Source: PNON01 sp964387025 (GTDB lineage Bacteria > Chloroflexota > Anaerolineae > Anaerolineales > Anaerolineaceae). Taken from it: a DNA stretch of 64,000 nt. This document shows positions 8,476 to 16,984 of this stretch, one piece after another. The stretch's first letter is position 1. Each line of letters starts with the position of its first letter. Location of the stretch: positions 310,001-374,000 of the forward strand of contig CAYLUZ010000002.1 in assembly GCA_964387025.1 (NCBI GenBank). Direction: 5' to 3'. The notes beneath the pieces were generated by a model, which did not search any database, was not told where the DNA came from, and saw only the letters and a list, made by a program, of their open reading frames with translations. Made by a program: the position numbers and the translations under genes.

Positions 8476-8895
8476 GTGAACCAAAACAAACCAACTCTTT
8501 ATCGGGAGCGTATTCTTTTAATTCTAATCGCATCATCTTTGCTCCTTTGCACCTGGATATTTCTATTAAAACGGATAGATGAGCTTGTATGCTATTCCTA
8601 CCATGCATATCGGTTAGGATTAATAAACAAAGATCCGGATAGTATATTTATTGAATTAGATCCATATCTTACCGAGAGAATTAGTATAAGGGCTACTAGA
8701 AAGGACGTGTTCCAAGAATTAAATAAAATTAGCCCATTCCACTTGTCCTCAAAAAGGGAACTGTCTGATGGTACTGTGGAAGAAACTGTTACATTATTGA
8801 TGTGTTCAAATCCACTTAATAGCATTCCTGTGGACGTATATTATGACAAAGATGGCTTATTCATATCAATTTATATAGAGGTTGACTACCCTTAA
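8476..8895 (+). CDS. Small single-pass membrane protein of unknown function
   Basis: I chose the GTG at 8476 because GGGAG lies five bases upstream; a TTG at 8464 is possible. The 139-residue product has one N-terminal transmembrane helix (about residues 12-30, ILLILIASSLLLCTWIFLL) and a soluble remainder with alternating strand-like segments ending in VYYDKDGLFISIYIEVDYP. I recognise no family. It lies alone between repeat units 3 and 4, with codon use and AT content like the neighbouring cargo genes. Confidence 0.5.
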   Translation: MNQNKPTLYRERILLILIASSLLLCTWIFLLKRIDELVCYSYHAYRLGLINKDPDSIFIELDPYLTERISIRATRKDVFQELNKISPFHLSSKRELSDGTVEETVTLLMCSNPLNSIPVDVYYDKDGLFISIYIEVDYP

Positions 8896-8905
8896 TTCAT
8901 AACTA

Positions 8906-9240
8906 GCCGGTGTAGGTTCAATATATTGCCCATTAGTGTCAGCCCACCGACCCACCGCGCGCGTGTCTTTGACCGAAGGTCTGCATTTATTGTTCATGCC
9001 GGGACCAGTATGAATCCCGTGCTCGTTTTTATGTCTGAGGAAGAGTGCCCCCAAGGCGTTTCCTTGCTCAAACATAAAATCCAATACGTCCATTTCCAGA
9101 AAAGAAATCATCACAAAAATTGTAAATAACTAATACCCCCATCCTCCGTGGATGATTGCACTATAATTAACCTCATGGATCGTACGTCCCTTATCCCAGT
9201 CTTCTCCCCGGCGGGAGAAGGTGCCTGAAGGGTAGTAGGG
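8906..9240 (+). repeat. Composite repeat unit 4 with a complete att-like site (9019-9056)
   Basis: This unit has the same build as 6573-6890: a block GTAGGTTCAATATATTGCCC...CAGCCCACC (also near 17040), GACCGAAGGTC, the 38-bp recombinase-end/att sequence (9019-9056, identical to 41557-41594), the att arm to about 9128, then CATCCTCCGTGGATGATTG, TATAAT and the CTTCTCCCC/GGGAGAAGG hairpin. It fills the 387-bp gap in front of the gene at 9283. Confidence 0.75.
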
Positions 9241-9282
9241 TTGGTTTGGTAGATTTTAGTTCACCACATACAAAATGAAAAT

Positions 9283-9921
9283 GTGTGCTATGCAAGAGGA
9301 AAATTGTTAGCTGACTTGCTGTATATTATTTCGATACTCATACTTGGTATCGTTTTTATTATTGTTGTTGCTTATATTCTTCAACGCAAATTTGAAAAAC
9401 GCCTTTTTTCAGCAAGCACTACTAAAACAGTCTACCCGCGATATCCTAAACCTTCTGATGAACTGCTCCACCAAATAGAATCAATACAACCTAGTGGCAG
9501 TTATGGAATTGAATACAGACCATCTATGGTCACTCTCGTTGATGGGAGAATCATTGATTGTGTTTATTTCGTACAGGAGCAGCAATATAATAAACATTGG
9601 GGTATAAGTCCTGAAGACGATAAAGGCAAGTATTATTTAAATATTCAAGAAATTACCAAAGTGGAAGAAAGCCCAACAAGGTTACCGTCCAAGATAGCAA
9701 ATGAATTGTATCGAGTTGGAGAAACCGGAATGGGATATTTCTGTTTCACAATAATTTTCAGTGATCGTTCCAAACAAGTTTATATGACAGGTGGAGCAGT
9801 GGATTTTGTACCTCTACCAGAAGGTAAAACAAAAACCGATATTGTTGAAGTTCTTCCTGGTGTTGGATTGGGTAATAATTACTTACAGGGACTAAATTAC
9901 TATTGGTGCTTATATAGTTAA
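9283..9921 (+). CDS. Single-pass membrane protein of unknown function
   Basis: This 212-residue protein has one strong N-terminal transmembrane helix (about residues 11-30, LYIISILILGIVFIIVVAYI) followed by a basic stretch (QRKFEKRLF) and a soluble, mostly beta-like domain. The start is uncertain: a GTG at 9283 opens the frame, and a TTG at 9304 lies just behind AGAGGA. No family is recognised. The gene stands alone behind composite repeat 4. Confidence 0.5.
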   Translation: MCYARGKLLADLLYIISILILGIVFIIVVAYILQRKFEKRLFSASTTKTVYPRYPKPSDELLHQIESIQPSGSYGIEYRPSMVTLVDGRIIDCVYFVQEQQYNKHWGISPEDDKGKYYLNIQEITKVEESPTRLPSKIANELYRVGETGMGYFCFTIIFSDRSKQVYMTGGAVDFVPLPEGKTKTDIVEVLPGVGLGNNYLQGLNYYWCLYS

Positions 9922-9965
9922 TGTCGTCTTACTCTACTGCTCACCAGAGTTATGGCCGAGGCAGG

Positions 9966-10090
9966 CATTAGTCCCCCACATCCTCCGCGGATGATTGCAC
10001 TATAATTAACCCATCGATCGCAAGCCCCTCCTCTCAGCCTGCTCCCAAGGGAGAAGATGCCTGAATGGGTGGAGGTTTAGGGCAAAGTGG
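9966..10090 (+). repeat. TATAAT-hairpin repeat unit 5
   Basis: The gap before 10124 holds CATCCTCCGCGGATGATTG, CACTATAATTAACCCATCG, CTCTCAGCCTGCTCCC and GGGAGAAGATGCCTG. It lacks the att arm. The near-palindrome ATCCTCCGCGGATGAT is complete here. Confidence 0.65.
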
Positions 10091-10123
10091 ATAAGGTCTG
10101 TGTGAACAGATTACCAATGCTTT

Positions 10124-10768
10124 ATGAGTAATAAAATGAATAATTATGTTGCAGCTTCATTATTACTGAAAGATAATTCTAATTCTCCAGATCTTACAGG
10201 ATTAGATATACATTTTGATTCAATTATTGCTACTACCTCCTTCATGAATGGTAACGAAGAGGTCCCTTATAAGTATCACCAATTTGGTTTTGAATATTCA
10301 CAAAAAACTTATGAATTGCGATTGGAATATAAAAGTCAATATAAAGGTAAGCTAAGTCAAGTAAGCGTAAATCTCGATTGGGACTTCTTTTTACCAGGAC
10401 GTGAGATTGGATTTTCACCAAAAAAGAATAGGAATAAATTCAGCAAGTATAAAGAGATACTAACTTTTGCAATACGAAAATACCAGCCCTTACTAGGAGT
10501 CATTGATTTCGATGCTGATGTTTTTGAAGCGATTCAAGAAAAAAACCTTACTAGTTGGGGGGTGTATCTTGCTAATGACCTATATAAGCTCTTAAAAGGA
10601 GAGGAATTACAAATAGTAAAGGATCTTTCAAGTGAAATAAACCAAATTGAAGAATATGGTTATATTATTTGGTTTAATTCATTCGGGTATACTCTAACAG
10701 AAGACCCAAATAAAAATTTGAAGGCATTTAGTGTAATAAACAAATTATTCAATAGTTTAAATATATGA
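10124..10768 (+). CDS. Hypothetical soluble protein
   Basis: This 214-residue protein has no signal peptide or membrane segment. The first 110 residues are rich in predicted strands (YELRLEYKSQYKGKLSQVSV), the rest in helices (KYKEILTFAIRKY, LANDLYKLLKGE). I recognise no family. The start at 10124 has no clear ribosome-binding site; an ATG at 10136 is an alternative. It is solitary and lies between repeat units 5 and 6. Confidence 0.5.
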   Translation: MSNKMNNYVAASLLLKDNSNSPDLTGLDIHFDSIIATTSFMNGNEEVPYKYHQFGFEYSQKTYELRLEYKSQYKGKLSQVSVNLDWDFFLPGREIGFSPKKNRNKFSKYKEILTFAIRKYQPLLGVIDFDADVFEAIQEKNLTSWGVYLANDLYKLLKGEELQIVKDLSSEINQIEEYGYIIWFNSFGYTLTEDPNKNLKAFSVINKLFNSLNI

Positions 10769-10784
10769 ATAAAGCTCTGATCGC

Positions 10785-10935
10785 GCGCGCATTTGCCCCC
10801 CCATTCCTCCACGGATGATTGCACTATAATTAACCAGTGGATCGCACGCCCCTCATCCCAGCCTTCTACCTGACGGCACGATGTCCCCGGCGGGAGAAGG
10901 TGCCTGAAGGTCGGAGGGTGAGGTCAATAAGGCCG
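10785..10935 (+). repeat. TATAAT-hairpin repeat unit 6
   Basis: The unit contains GCGCGCGCATTTGCCCC, TCCTCCACGGATGATTGCAC, TATAATTAACCAGTGG, CCCCTCATCCCAGCCTTC and a CCCCGGCGGGAGAAGG hairpin. By chance its GTG at 10837 is in frame with the gene at 10975. That extension is repeat sequence and I exclude it from the gene. Confidence 0.65.
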
Positions 10936-10974
10936 GCTGGAACAGACGCGCGACAATCATTAGGAGGGAAACAA

Positions 10975-11946
10975 ATGAGGAAAAAATATATACTATTACT
11001 TCTCTGCACGATTGCGGTCGTATTTGGATTCATCTATATTTACTCAAATTGGTCAAATATCTTTGAGAAATACACTTTACCCAAATATCCGGGGGTTGAA
11101 AGGTTGGGGGTAAACTTTAATTTTCCCCATGCATATAAAATCGCATTAGAGAATGAAAAGTCGGCTCTTTTTCTTGATATAGATTGGCGACCTGGAGCAA
11201 CTTTCTATAGATATAATGTGGACAATCAAAAATTAGATTTAGTATTCTCAGATTTCCGATCGATGAATTTTCAGTTATCACCAGATAAAAGTTTAGTTGG
11301 TTTTACGGGATGGCTATTTCAAAATGTGATAGATGGAAAGTTATGGGTTTCAACCATGAATGGGACGCCCTCAATGGTAGGCGAACAATCTCTCGGAAAA
11401 TATTATTTAAGTTTTTTAGGGTGGTCATATGATGGAAAGTCATTAGTAATTTATTACAAATGTAAATCTAACGTTCAGTGTTTAGGAGTGGTTGACTTAA
11501 AAACACAAGAAGTTAAAGAAATTTTTGAATTTGGGATCGAGAATCATCCAATATCCAATTTTGAATGGATTAACCCCGATCAATTCATTTTTGATACGGG
11601 TAAGGATGTTGCGATTTTTGATATAAACAAAAAAGAATTGAAGACCCTTCCCTTGAAGGATTTAAGAGCAAATAGTCTGAAAAGGTTACGCTCACGAGAT
11701 TGGCTGGTTGGAATTGGAGACCCATCAGGAACAGGCAAAAGACAATTAGTATTCATTTCCAGTAACTATAGATGTATCAAATCACCCTTCAAGGAGTTAA
11801 CTACTATCTCAAGTATTGATGTATTTGAAACTCCAGATGATATAAAAATCCTTATGAAAGATGACGGTGGATTACTGTATTTGATGAGCTTGAAGGATGC
11901 TTTGAAGCCGATTAGCATGGATCAATTGTTTATTTGTAATAATTGA
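10975..11946 (+). CDS. Membrane-anchored TolB/WD-like propeller protein
   Basis: The ATG at 10975 is preceded by TAGGAGGGA, a strong ribosome-binding site, and gives 323 residues. An N-terminal signal anchor (KKYILLLLCTIAVVFGFIYIY) is followed by repeated strands with SPDKSLVGFTGW, WSYDGKSLVIYYKC and WINPDQFIFDTG, typical of TolB-like or WD40-like propeller repeats. It is probably extracytoplasmic. The function is unknown. It is one more solitary propeller-type gene in this cargo array, like 5235 and 6938, but not an obvious paralogue. Confidence 0.6.
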   Translation: MRKKYILLLLCTIAVVFGFIYIYSNWSNIFEKYTLPKYPGVERLGVNFNFPHAYKIALENEKSALFLDIDWRPGATFYRYNVDNQKLDLVFSDFRSMNFQLSPDKSLVGFTGWLFQNVIDGKLWVSTMNGTPSMVGEQSLGKYYLSFLGWSYDGKSLVIYYKCKSNVQCLGVVDLKTQEVKEIFEFGIENHPISNFEWINPDQFIFDTGKDVAIFDINKKELKTLPLKDLRANSLKRLRSRDWLVGIGDPSGTGKRQLVFISSNYRCIKSPFKELTTISSIDVFETPDDIKILMKDDGGLLYLMSLKDALKPISMDQLFICNN

Positions 11947-12004
11947 AAGTTTATTATGTTAAGTTCAAAGCTATTTTAAGCCTACCAACCCAATCTTTGT
12001 CCCC

Positions 12005-12118
12005 CACTCGCGCGCTTTGCCCCCCATCCTCCGTGGATGATTGCACTATAATTAACCAGTGGATCGCAAGCTCCTCATCCCAGCCTTCTTCCAACCAGGC
12101 ACATTGCCCTTTAGAGTC
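12005..12118 (+). repeat. TATAAT-hairpin repeat unit 7, fused to other repeat pieces
   Basis: The 308-bp gap 11947-12254 contains a repeat unit (CATCCTCCGTGGATGATTG, TATAATTAACCAGTGG, CTCATCCCAGCCTTC). It breaks off into ATTGCCCTTTAGAGTCAC, a piece of the block also seen near 8920 and 17050, and then runs directly into a fragment of a restriction gene at 12119. Confidence 0.6.
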
Positions 12119-12236
12119 ACTCCCCCTCCACGATCCGAATCTCCTCTTCCGTCAATCCATACAACTCATACATCAGCCGATCGATCTCCCGATCCGTCGA
12201 TTGGATCTCCCGCGCCAGCCGTTCCTGCTCCTGGGG
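12119..12236 (-). pseudogene. Remnant 3' end of a second type IIG restriction gene
   Basis: These 118 bp match 13193-13310, the 3' end of the intact restriction gene, with about ten differences by eye. Read on the minus strand, the piece encodes the last 39 or so residues (LTEEEIRIVEGE at the end) and has its own stop TGA where the intact gene has TAA. One change (LMYEL for LIYEL) and several synonymous ones suggest a diverged homologue, not a fresh duplication. The two copies form a direct repeat around the gene at 12255-13010. Confidence 0.75.
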
Positions 12237-12254
12237 TATGATTGTGATGTGTAT

Positions 12255-13010
12255 CTATGTAGATTTTTGGCTATTTAGTTTTTTGTATTTTTCGATAAAA
12301 CTATGTAAAAACTCAACCATTTTATTATATTCATCTTGACCAACATTATTAATAATATCGGTAGGAGAAGAAAATGGTTCGACGTCTTCATTCAGGATTA
12401 ATAACATCGCCAATGGGTCAAGTGCAATTAATGAATATATTGCACAGGCAATTAATTCTTCAGCCATTTCAGCATCATTCAGAGGGTCTTTACTTGGATT
12501 TTCCCTGAATGCATTCCCAATCGTATTTCTATTATTAATATGACCTGCAGGTCCTTCAATACCCGAATGGACTATTTTACTAAATGTGCTGTATAGAATA
12601 TTCCAATTTGAAAGGGGTTTTTTCTTTGCCCATGAAAAGGCTTCGGAATATGGATTTAAATTTCCTGAAAAATAACGGGGTATCAATTCCATTTTTTCGC
12701 CGAGATACCCAATTATTGCAATTCTTTCCATTAATGACCTAAATAGAATAATTGCATCTGCCTGATATCCTAACCTTGTTAATTGAATAATACCTAAGAA
12801 TTCCTCATAACAAGAAAGGGACAACAAGGCAATATTCGGTTCTACCTTTCCAGTTAGTCCTGCTTCACGAGATAGTTCACATCCTCTCCAAATATAAAAA
12901 AGCAATATCCTAATGATTGGGTCAAATTCTACATTAATTTTTGGCTGTGCGATCTCAGAAAGAAAAGATTCACAAAATATTTTAGGATCTACTCGAATAT
13001 TCTTATACAT
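12255..13010 (-). CDS. DUF5677-like helical protein
   Basis: This 251-residue, largely helical protein has no signal peptide. The central part (QADAIILFRSLMERIAIIGYL, then FSKIVHSG) resembles DUF5677-family proteins, which have the A-x-x-LxRxLxE pattern. The function of that family is not established. The gene lies between a truncated and an intact copy of a restriction-enzyme tail, on the same strand as the restriction gene, so it may have been carried in together with that system. A defence role is only suggested by the neighbourhood. Confidence 0.5.
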   Translation of the reverse strand: MYKNIRVDPKIFCESFLSEIAQPKINVEFDPIIRILLFYIWRGCELSREAGLTGKVEPNIALLSLSCYEEFLGIIQLTRLGYQADAIILFRSLMERIAIIGYLGEKMELIPRYFSGNLNPYSEAFSWAKKKPLSNWNILYSTFSKIVHSGIEGPAGHINNRNTIGNAFRENPSKDPLNDAEMAEELIACAIYSLIALDPLAMLLILNEDVEPFSSPTDIINNVGQDEYNKMVEFLHSFIEKYKKLNSQKST

Positions 13011-13190
13011 TCTTCTACTCTATAATTTTTTGTATTAATACATATCTTTGATTAATATTTCTGCTTAAAAAATTTATCAAACTAGCACAAAATTTATCTG
13101 CGACTGAGGTGAATCATTTTGAAATATTGATGGCTAAAAAACGAATAAGTGTCCTCTTGCTTCTTCTCCCCTTCACGTTTCATTGTTATA

Positions 13191-16046
13191 TTACTCCCCC
13201 TCCACGATCCGAATCTCCTCTTCCGTCAATCCATAAAGCTCATAAATCAGCCGATCGATCTCCCGATCAGTAGATTGGATCTCCCGCGCCAGTCGTTCCT
13301 GCTCCTGCGGGGTGACCGCGACGCGCTTGTGCAGTTCCAGCATCCGTTCCACCAGCGCCACCATCCGGTCGTAGCGTTTTACGTCTGCGGGTTTTGAAAA
13401 GTCAATGGCGCGGATAGGTATTCGTGATAAATAAGATTGATTCATATCATCTGCTAAATAGTTGATACACCAATAATTTATTAATTTCGATCCTAGTATT
13501 GATGATAAATATTTAAGTTGACTGAGGTCATCATTTATCGAAATTATTACCTGTAGAGTCTTCATCGCTGCAGAATTTATTCGGTCATCAAAAGAGCATA
13601 CAATTCTTTGTTTCCATCGCATTTTCTGTATTCTTATGATCCACAACTTAGGATGACTGTATAATGAAATGGTCTTTGTCGGAGTTAATATTTTTTTATT
13701 AACACGGACTCCTTTATTTACTTGGTAACGTTCTATGTCCTGAGGGATGACCATAAAGTAGTCACCTAAATCATCTTTTTTTATTGCATATTTACTACCC
13801 TCTTCTCCACGAGAAATCTTAAATAAGCCAGAGAGCGCTCCAAACGAAGGCTGCATTTCTAGTTTCTTTATTATTACCTGATCAATTTCTGTGGGTAAGT
13901 AACCAATTATCATATTAGGATTATTTTGCCACACGAATTGATTTACAACCCCTTCTAATGTCCATTCCTTTCGGCCAAAAATACTTAGGCGATCCTCTGC
14001 AGATGTAATAAATCTACTTATTTGCCGATGATTAATTTTGTTATCTTGATTAAATGTTTTACAAATTATTAATACTAGGCACCATGTATCTCGAACTTGA
14101 GAAAAAACAGGTCCGGTTTCAATTAGTTCAATAATTGAGGATTTATTTAATATGAACGAGCGAATTGGGAGTAATTCATTTTTTCGTAAAAATGTATCAG
14201 GAGTTATAAATCCTAGTAAGCCATGTTTATTAATAATTCGATAACCACATTCAATAAAAACTGCATACGAATCAAGGGAAGATGTTTTTGCAACATCAAA
14301 ATGATTCTTCATATATATTTCATCAGTTTTCGCAAATTCAAATCCCCATGGTGGGTTACCGATCACAGCATCGAAGCCACCCCTGGCAAACACCTGCGGG
14401 AAGGCCCGCTGCCAGTCGAACGGGTTCACCCGCCGGCGTTCCTCCTCATCCACCACCAGCTGACCTTCAAAATAATCCTCGCCGATCAGCGAATTGCCGC
14501 ATTGAATATTCTTCCCCAGGTCCGGCAGCACACGTTCTATCCCCAAACTCAACTGCCCGCTTTCCTCTTCCAGCACCTTCAACAGCAGGCTCAGCTTGGT
14601 CACTTCCACCGCCTGCGTGTCAATATCCACCCCGTGGATGTTGTTGACCAGGATCTCTTTCTTCTTCGCGGTGGTCAGCTTCCATCCCCCGCCCGATGCC
14701 TGCATCACCGCCGGCTTCTTACCCTTGGCCCACTTCTCCGGTTCGTTTTCAGAATACCATTTTATATGCCAGTCCAGTAGATGTTGGAATGCCCCCAGCA
14801 GGAATGATCCACTCCCGCAGGCCGGGTCAACGATCTTCAACTCTGTCGCTTCCGCCGGGGTCTTGTCTTCCAGCAGTTTGCCGACAGTATTTTGCACAAT
14901 GTAATCGACGATGTATTTGGGGGTGTAATATACCCCGCCGGCTTTGCGTACCTCCGGTTTTTCTTCCACCTTCACCATGTGCCCCGGTGTCAGCCGAATG
15001 ACCTTTCCCAGGAACTGCTCATACACCTGCCCCAGGATCTCCACCGGGATCTCTTTGAAGATGTACGGGCACGGGTAATAAATATCAGCGATGATCTCTT
15101 TCAGCACCTTGTCATCGATCTTCAGACCCGTTGTGAATGTATCCGCCGCTGTGCTCTCGCCCTTTTCGCTGCTGAAATGGAACAATCCAGAGTTGTACTT
15201 CACATCCGCCCGCCGGAAGAGCTCCACCAGTTGAGCATAAATTCCGCTACTTTTGGCCATCGCTTTCAGCTGTTCATCCGCTTCGATGCCGCGATCCTCG
15301 CATATCCGCAAAAAGATGATCCGGTCGATGGTCATCTGCACGGCATAATTCAGTTGGCGTTCGTCGGTCACCTGCGGAAAGCCCTGGGTGTTTGCAGGAT
15401 TGCGCAGGGCAATGTTGCGCGCCAGCAACGTACGCCACTCCTCGATATCTTTCAAAAAAGCATCATCCACTTCGGTGGTGCCTTTCTTCCCTTTGGTGGT
15501 CTGGGCGAAGCGGTCAATGGAGCCTTTCCAGGCAGCTTCGCGAGAGAAGAGCGCCGCGATCTCGTCCCACTTTTCAATGTATTCGGTGTACTTGTAGAAC
15601 TTATCCCGCCCGGTGGCTGCACTGTCGCTGGGGCTGGGTTTGTCTTTGCAGTTGTATATCGCGAACTCTTCAAAATCCGTTAGCACGCTCAAAGCCAGGT
15701 GAGCGTTCCATGCGTAGCGCCGCAGCTGGTACGCCGGGTGAATGTCGTATTGGATATTAACCGATGGCTTCTTGGCTTCCACGTAGAACTTGCGTTCTTT
15801 GCCGATCTTGAAGGCGTAGTCCGGAGCTTTCGCCGCCCCCTCGATCTCCAGCGAGTCCTCGACGACCACATCCCGGTACTCCGGAGAATAATCGTTTCTG
15901 TTATAGATATCCCAGCCCAGGGCTGCGAAGAACGGGTTGAGGAACTCCTGCCTTAATTGGGCTTCGTTGTACTTGCCAGAGCGATAAGCTTCATGATTCT
16001 CAGAAAAGCGAGTAACCAGTTGGTGAATGATCTCAGGTGCGGGCAT
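13191..16046 (-). CDS. Type IIG restriction-modification enzyme (Eco57I-like, single chain)
   Basis: This 951-residue protein carries nuclease and methyltransferase in one chain. Near residues 74-93 is a PD-(D/E)xK nuclease signature (APDYAF...FYVEAKK). Near 407 is methyltransferase motif I (DPACGSGSF) and near 563 is motif IV (NPPW), as in N6-adenine methyltransferases. The C-terminal third should be the target-recognition domain, ending in a coiled coil. GGGAG precedes the ATG at 16046. No separate methylase or specificity gene is nearby, as expected for type IIG. GC content of the first two-thirds is higher than that of the flanking cargo, and it drops sharply in the recognition domain (13400-14350), suggesting exchange of the recognition region. 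Confidence 0.88.
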   Translation of the reverse strand: MPAPEIIHQLVTRFSENHEAYRSGKYNEAQLRQEFLNPFFAALGWDIYNRNDYSPEYRDVVVEDSLEIEGAAKAPDYAFKIGKERKFYVEAKKPSVNIQYDIHPAYQLRRYAWNAHLALSVLTDFEEFAIYNCKDKPSPSDSAATGRDKFYKYTEYIEKWDEIAALFSREAAWKGSIDRFAQTTKGKKGTTEVDDAFLKDIEEWRTLLARNIALRNPANTQGFPQVTDERQLNYAVQMTIDRIIFLRICEDRGIEADEQLKAMAKSSGIYAQLVELFRRADVKYNSGLFHFSSEKGESTAADTFTTGLKIDDKVLKEIIADIYYPCPYIFKEIPVEILGQVYEQFLGKVIRLTPGHMVKVEEKPEVRKAGGVYYTPKYIVDYIVQNTVGKLLEDKTPAEATELKIVDPACGSGSFLLGAFQHLLDWHIKWYSENEPEKWAKGKKPAVMQASGGGWKLTTAKKKEILVNNIHGVDIDTQAVEVTKLSLLLKVLEEESGQLSLGIERVLPDLGKNIQCGNSLIGEDYFEGQLVVDEEERRRVNPFDWQRAFPQVFARGGFDAVIGNPPWGFEFAKTDEIYMKNHFDVAKTSSLDSYAVFIECGYRIINKHGLLGFITPDTFLRKNELLPIRSFILNKSSIIELIETGPVFSQVRDTWCLVLIICKTFNQDNKINHRQISRFITSAEDRLSIFGRKEWTLEGVVNQFVWQNNPNMIIGYLPTEIDQVIIKKLEMQPSFGALSGLFKISRGEEGSKYAIKKDDLGDYFMVIPQDIERYQVNKGVRVNKKILTPTKTISLYSHPKLWIIRIQKMRWKQRIVCSFDDRINSAAMKTLQVIISINDDLSQLKYLSSILGSKLINYWCINYLADDMNQSYLSRIPIRAIDFSKPADVKRYDRMVALVERMLELHKRVAVTPQEQERLAREIQSTDREIDRLIYELYGLTEEEIRIVEGE

Positions 16047-16099
16047 GGCTTCTCCCCATGTGAAAAGTGATTATGGGTGTATTGTATTCTCATTATCAA

Positions 16100-16200
16100 A
16101 ATCATGATAATCAAATGGAAGGTGATTCCTGATGACCTGGGAGTTTTTTCCTAGCCAGCTGGCGTTTCGCTTCGGTGTTTGTGGAGCATTCCCCAAATAA
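16100..16200. repeat. Dispersed repeat fragment (GGTGTTTGTGGAGCATTC block)
   Basis: The 163-bp gap upstream of the restriction gene contains GCTTCGGTGTTTGTGGAGCATTCCCC. A relative (CGGCGTTTGCGGTGCATCTCC) lies at about 17001-17021. No gene is evident in the gap; it also holds the short AT-rich leader of the restriction gene. Confidence 0.4.
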
Positions 16201-16209
16201 CTATTCTTT

Positions 16210-16881
16210 TTATGGACACAGTTCTGTTGTCCAACCATGAAAAGACGAACGTTGGCATCTATGTCTCCACCCCGCCCATTCAATTTTCCATACATCATCA
16301 TTCTTTATCAGATCAACACGAATTTCATAATCTAGAATACTATCATCCATACATTTATCTTGTTTAACAATAACAACCTTAGTGCCTTTAATTGAGAAAA
16401 CAAATATTTTAGTGGGATCTATATTGTCAGGGTTTGGATAACCAGCATACCTCAATGCAACAACTAAAGGGTCTTTTATCCATTCATCCTCATTTACCAA
16501 TGCTTCTAAATACACCTGTTGGAACCATGAAGGATCTGTTTGTACATGATAATCGTGATAAAAATCACGACTTAATGGTTCGGAATTCCAGTAATCTTTC
16601 TCCCCTTTATGAGGGATTTCCCGAATTATGATTTTAGGAGTAGATATTGGATATGGAGTATAGGTTGGTAGTGGAGTGTAAGTTGCCACAGGCTTAGGTG
16701 TTGGATAAGGAGTATATGTCGGCAGGGCGGTGTAAGTTGGCAAAGGCGTTGTTGTTGGATATGGAGTATAGGTTGGCAAGGGCATTGAAGTAGGGATGTT
16801 ACTTTCAGGTTTCGTGCAACTGCAAAACAAACCCATCATGATAGTGAGGATTATTGAATTTTGAATGAATGTTTTGTCCAT
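16210..16881 (-). CDS. Lipoprotein with PTYTPYPT linker
   Basis: This 223-residue protein starts with a signal peptide ending in a lipobox (GLFCSC, Cys at about 22). Residues 32-85 are a low-complexity linker made of repeated PTYTPYPT-type units, followed by a soluble domain of about 130 residues with Trp/Asp-rich motifs (WSKDP-like turns, YHVQTDPSWFQQVYLEAL). No family is recognised. The same type of linker occurs in the thermonuclease of element 1. A TATAAT overlaps the start codon, so the exact start is uncertain. Confidence 0.55.
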   Translation of the reverse strand: MDKTFIQNSIILTIMMGLFCSCTKPESNIPTSMPLPTYTPYPTTTPLPTYTALPTYTPYPTPKPVATYTPLPTYTPYPISTPKIIIREIPHKGEKDYWNSEPLSRDFYHDYHVQTDPSWFQQVYLEALVNEDEWIKDPLVVALRYAGYPNPDNIDPTKIFVFSIKGTKVVIVKQDKCMDDSILDYEIRVDLIKNDDVWKIEWAGWRHRCQRSSFHGWTTELCP

Positions 16882-16984
16882 TATATGTCTCGAGAACTTA
16901 GTTGTAGTTTGATAAAATTCCTAATAATTAATTATACGGGTTATTCAAACTCCGTATGGCTCGTTTCCTGTTCGAATGATCACC

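Noticed and set aside
10837..10974. In-frame N-terminal extension of the gene at 10975
   Set aside because: It is encoded by repeat unit 6 and lacks a ribosome-binding site, whereas the ATG at 10975 follows TAGGAGGGA and begins a signal anchor.
4920..12118. Integron gene-cassette array
   Set aside because: No tyrosine integron integrase, no R'/R'' attC-type pairs, and the repeat unit lies before genes with a promoter-like box, not as a recombination site behind them.
14223..15683. Long plus-strand frames opposite the restriction gene
   Set aside because: They lie wholly antisense to a well-supported gene with clear nuclease and methylase motifs.
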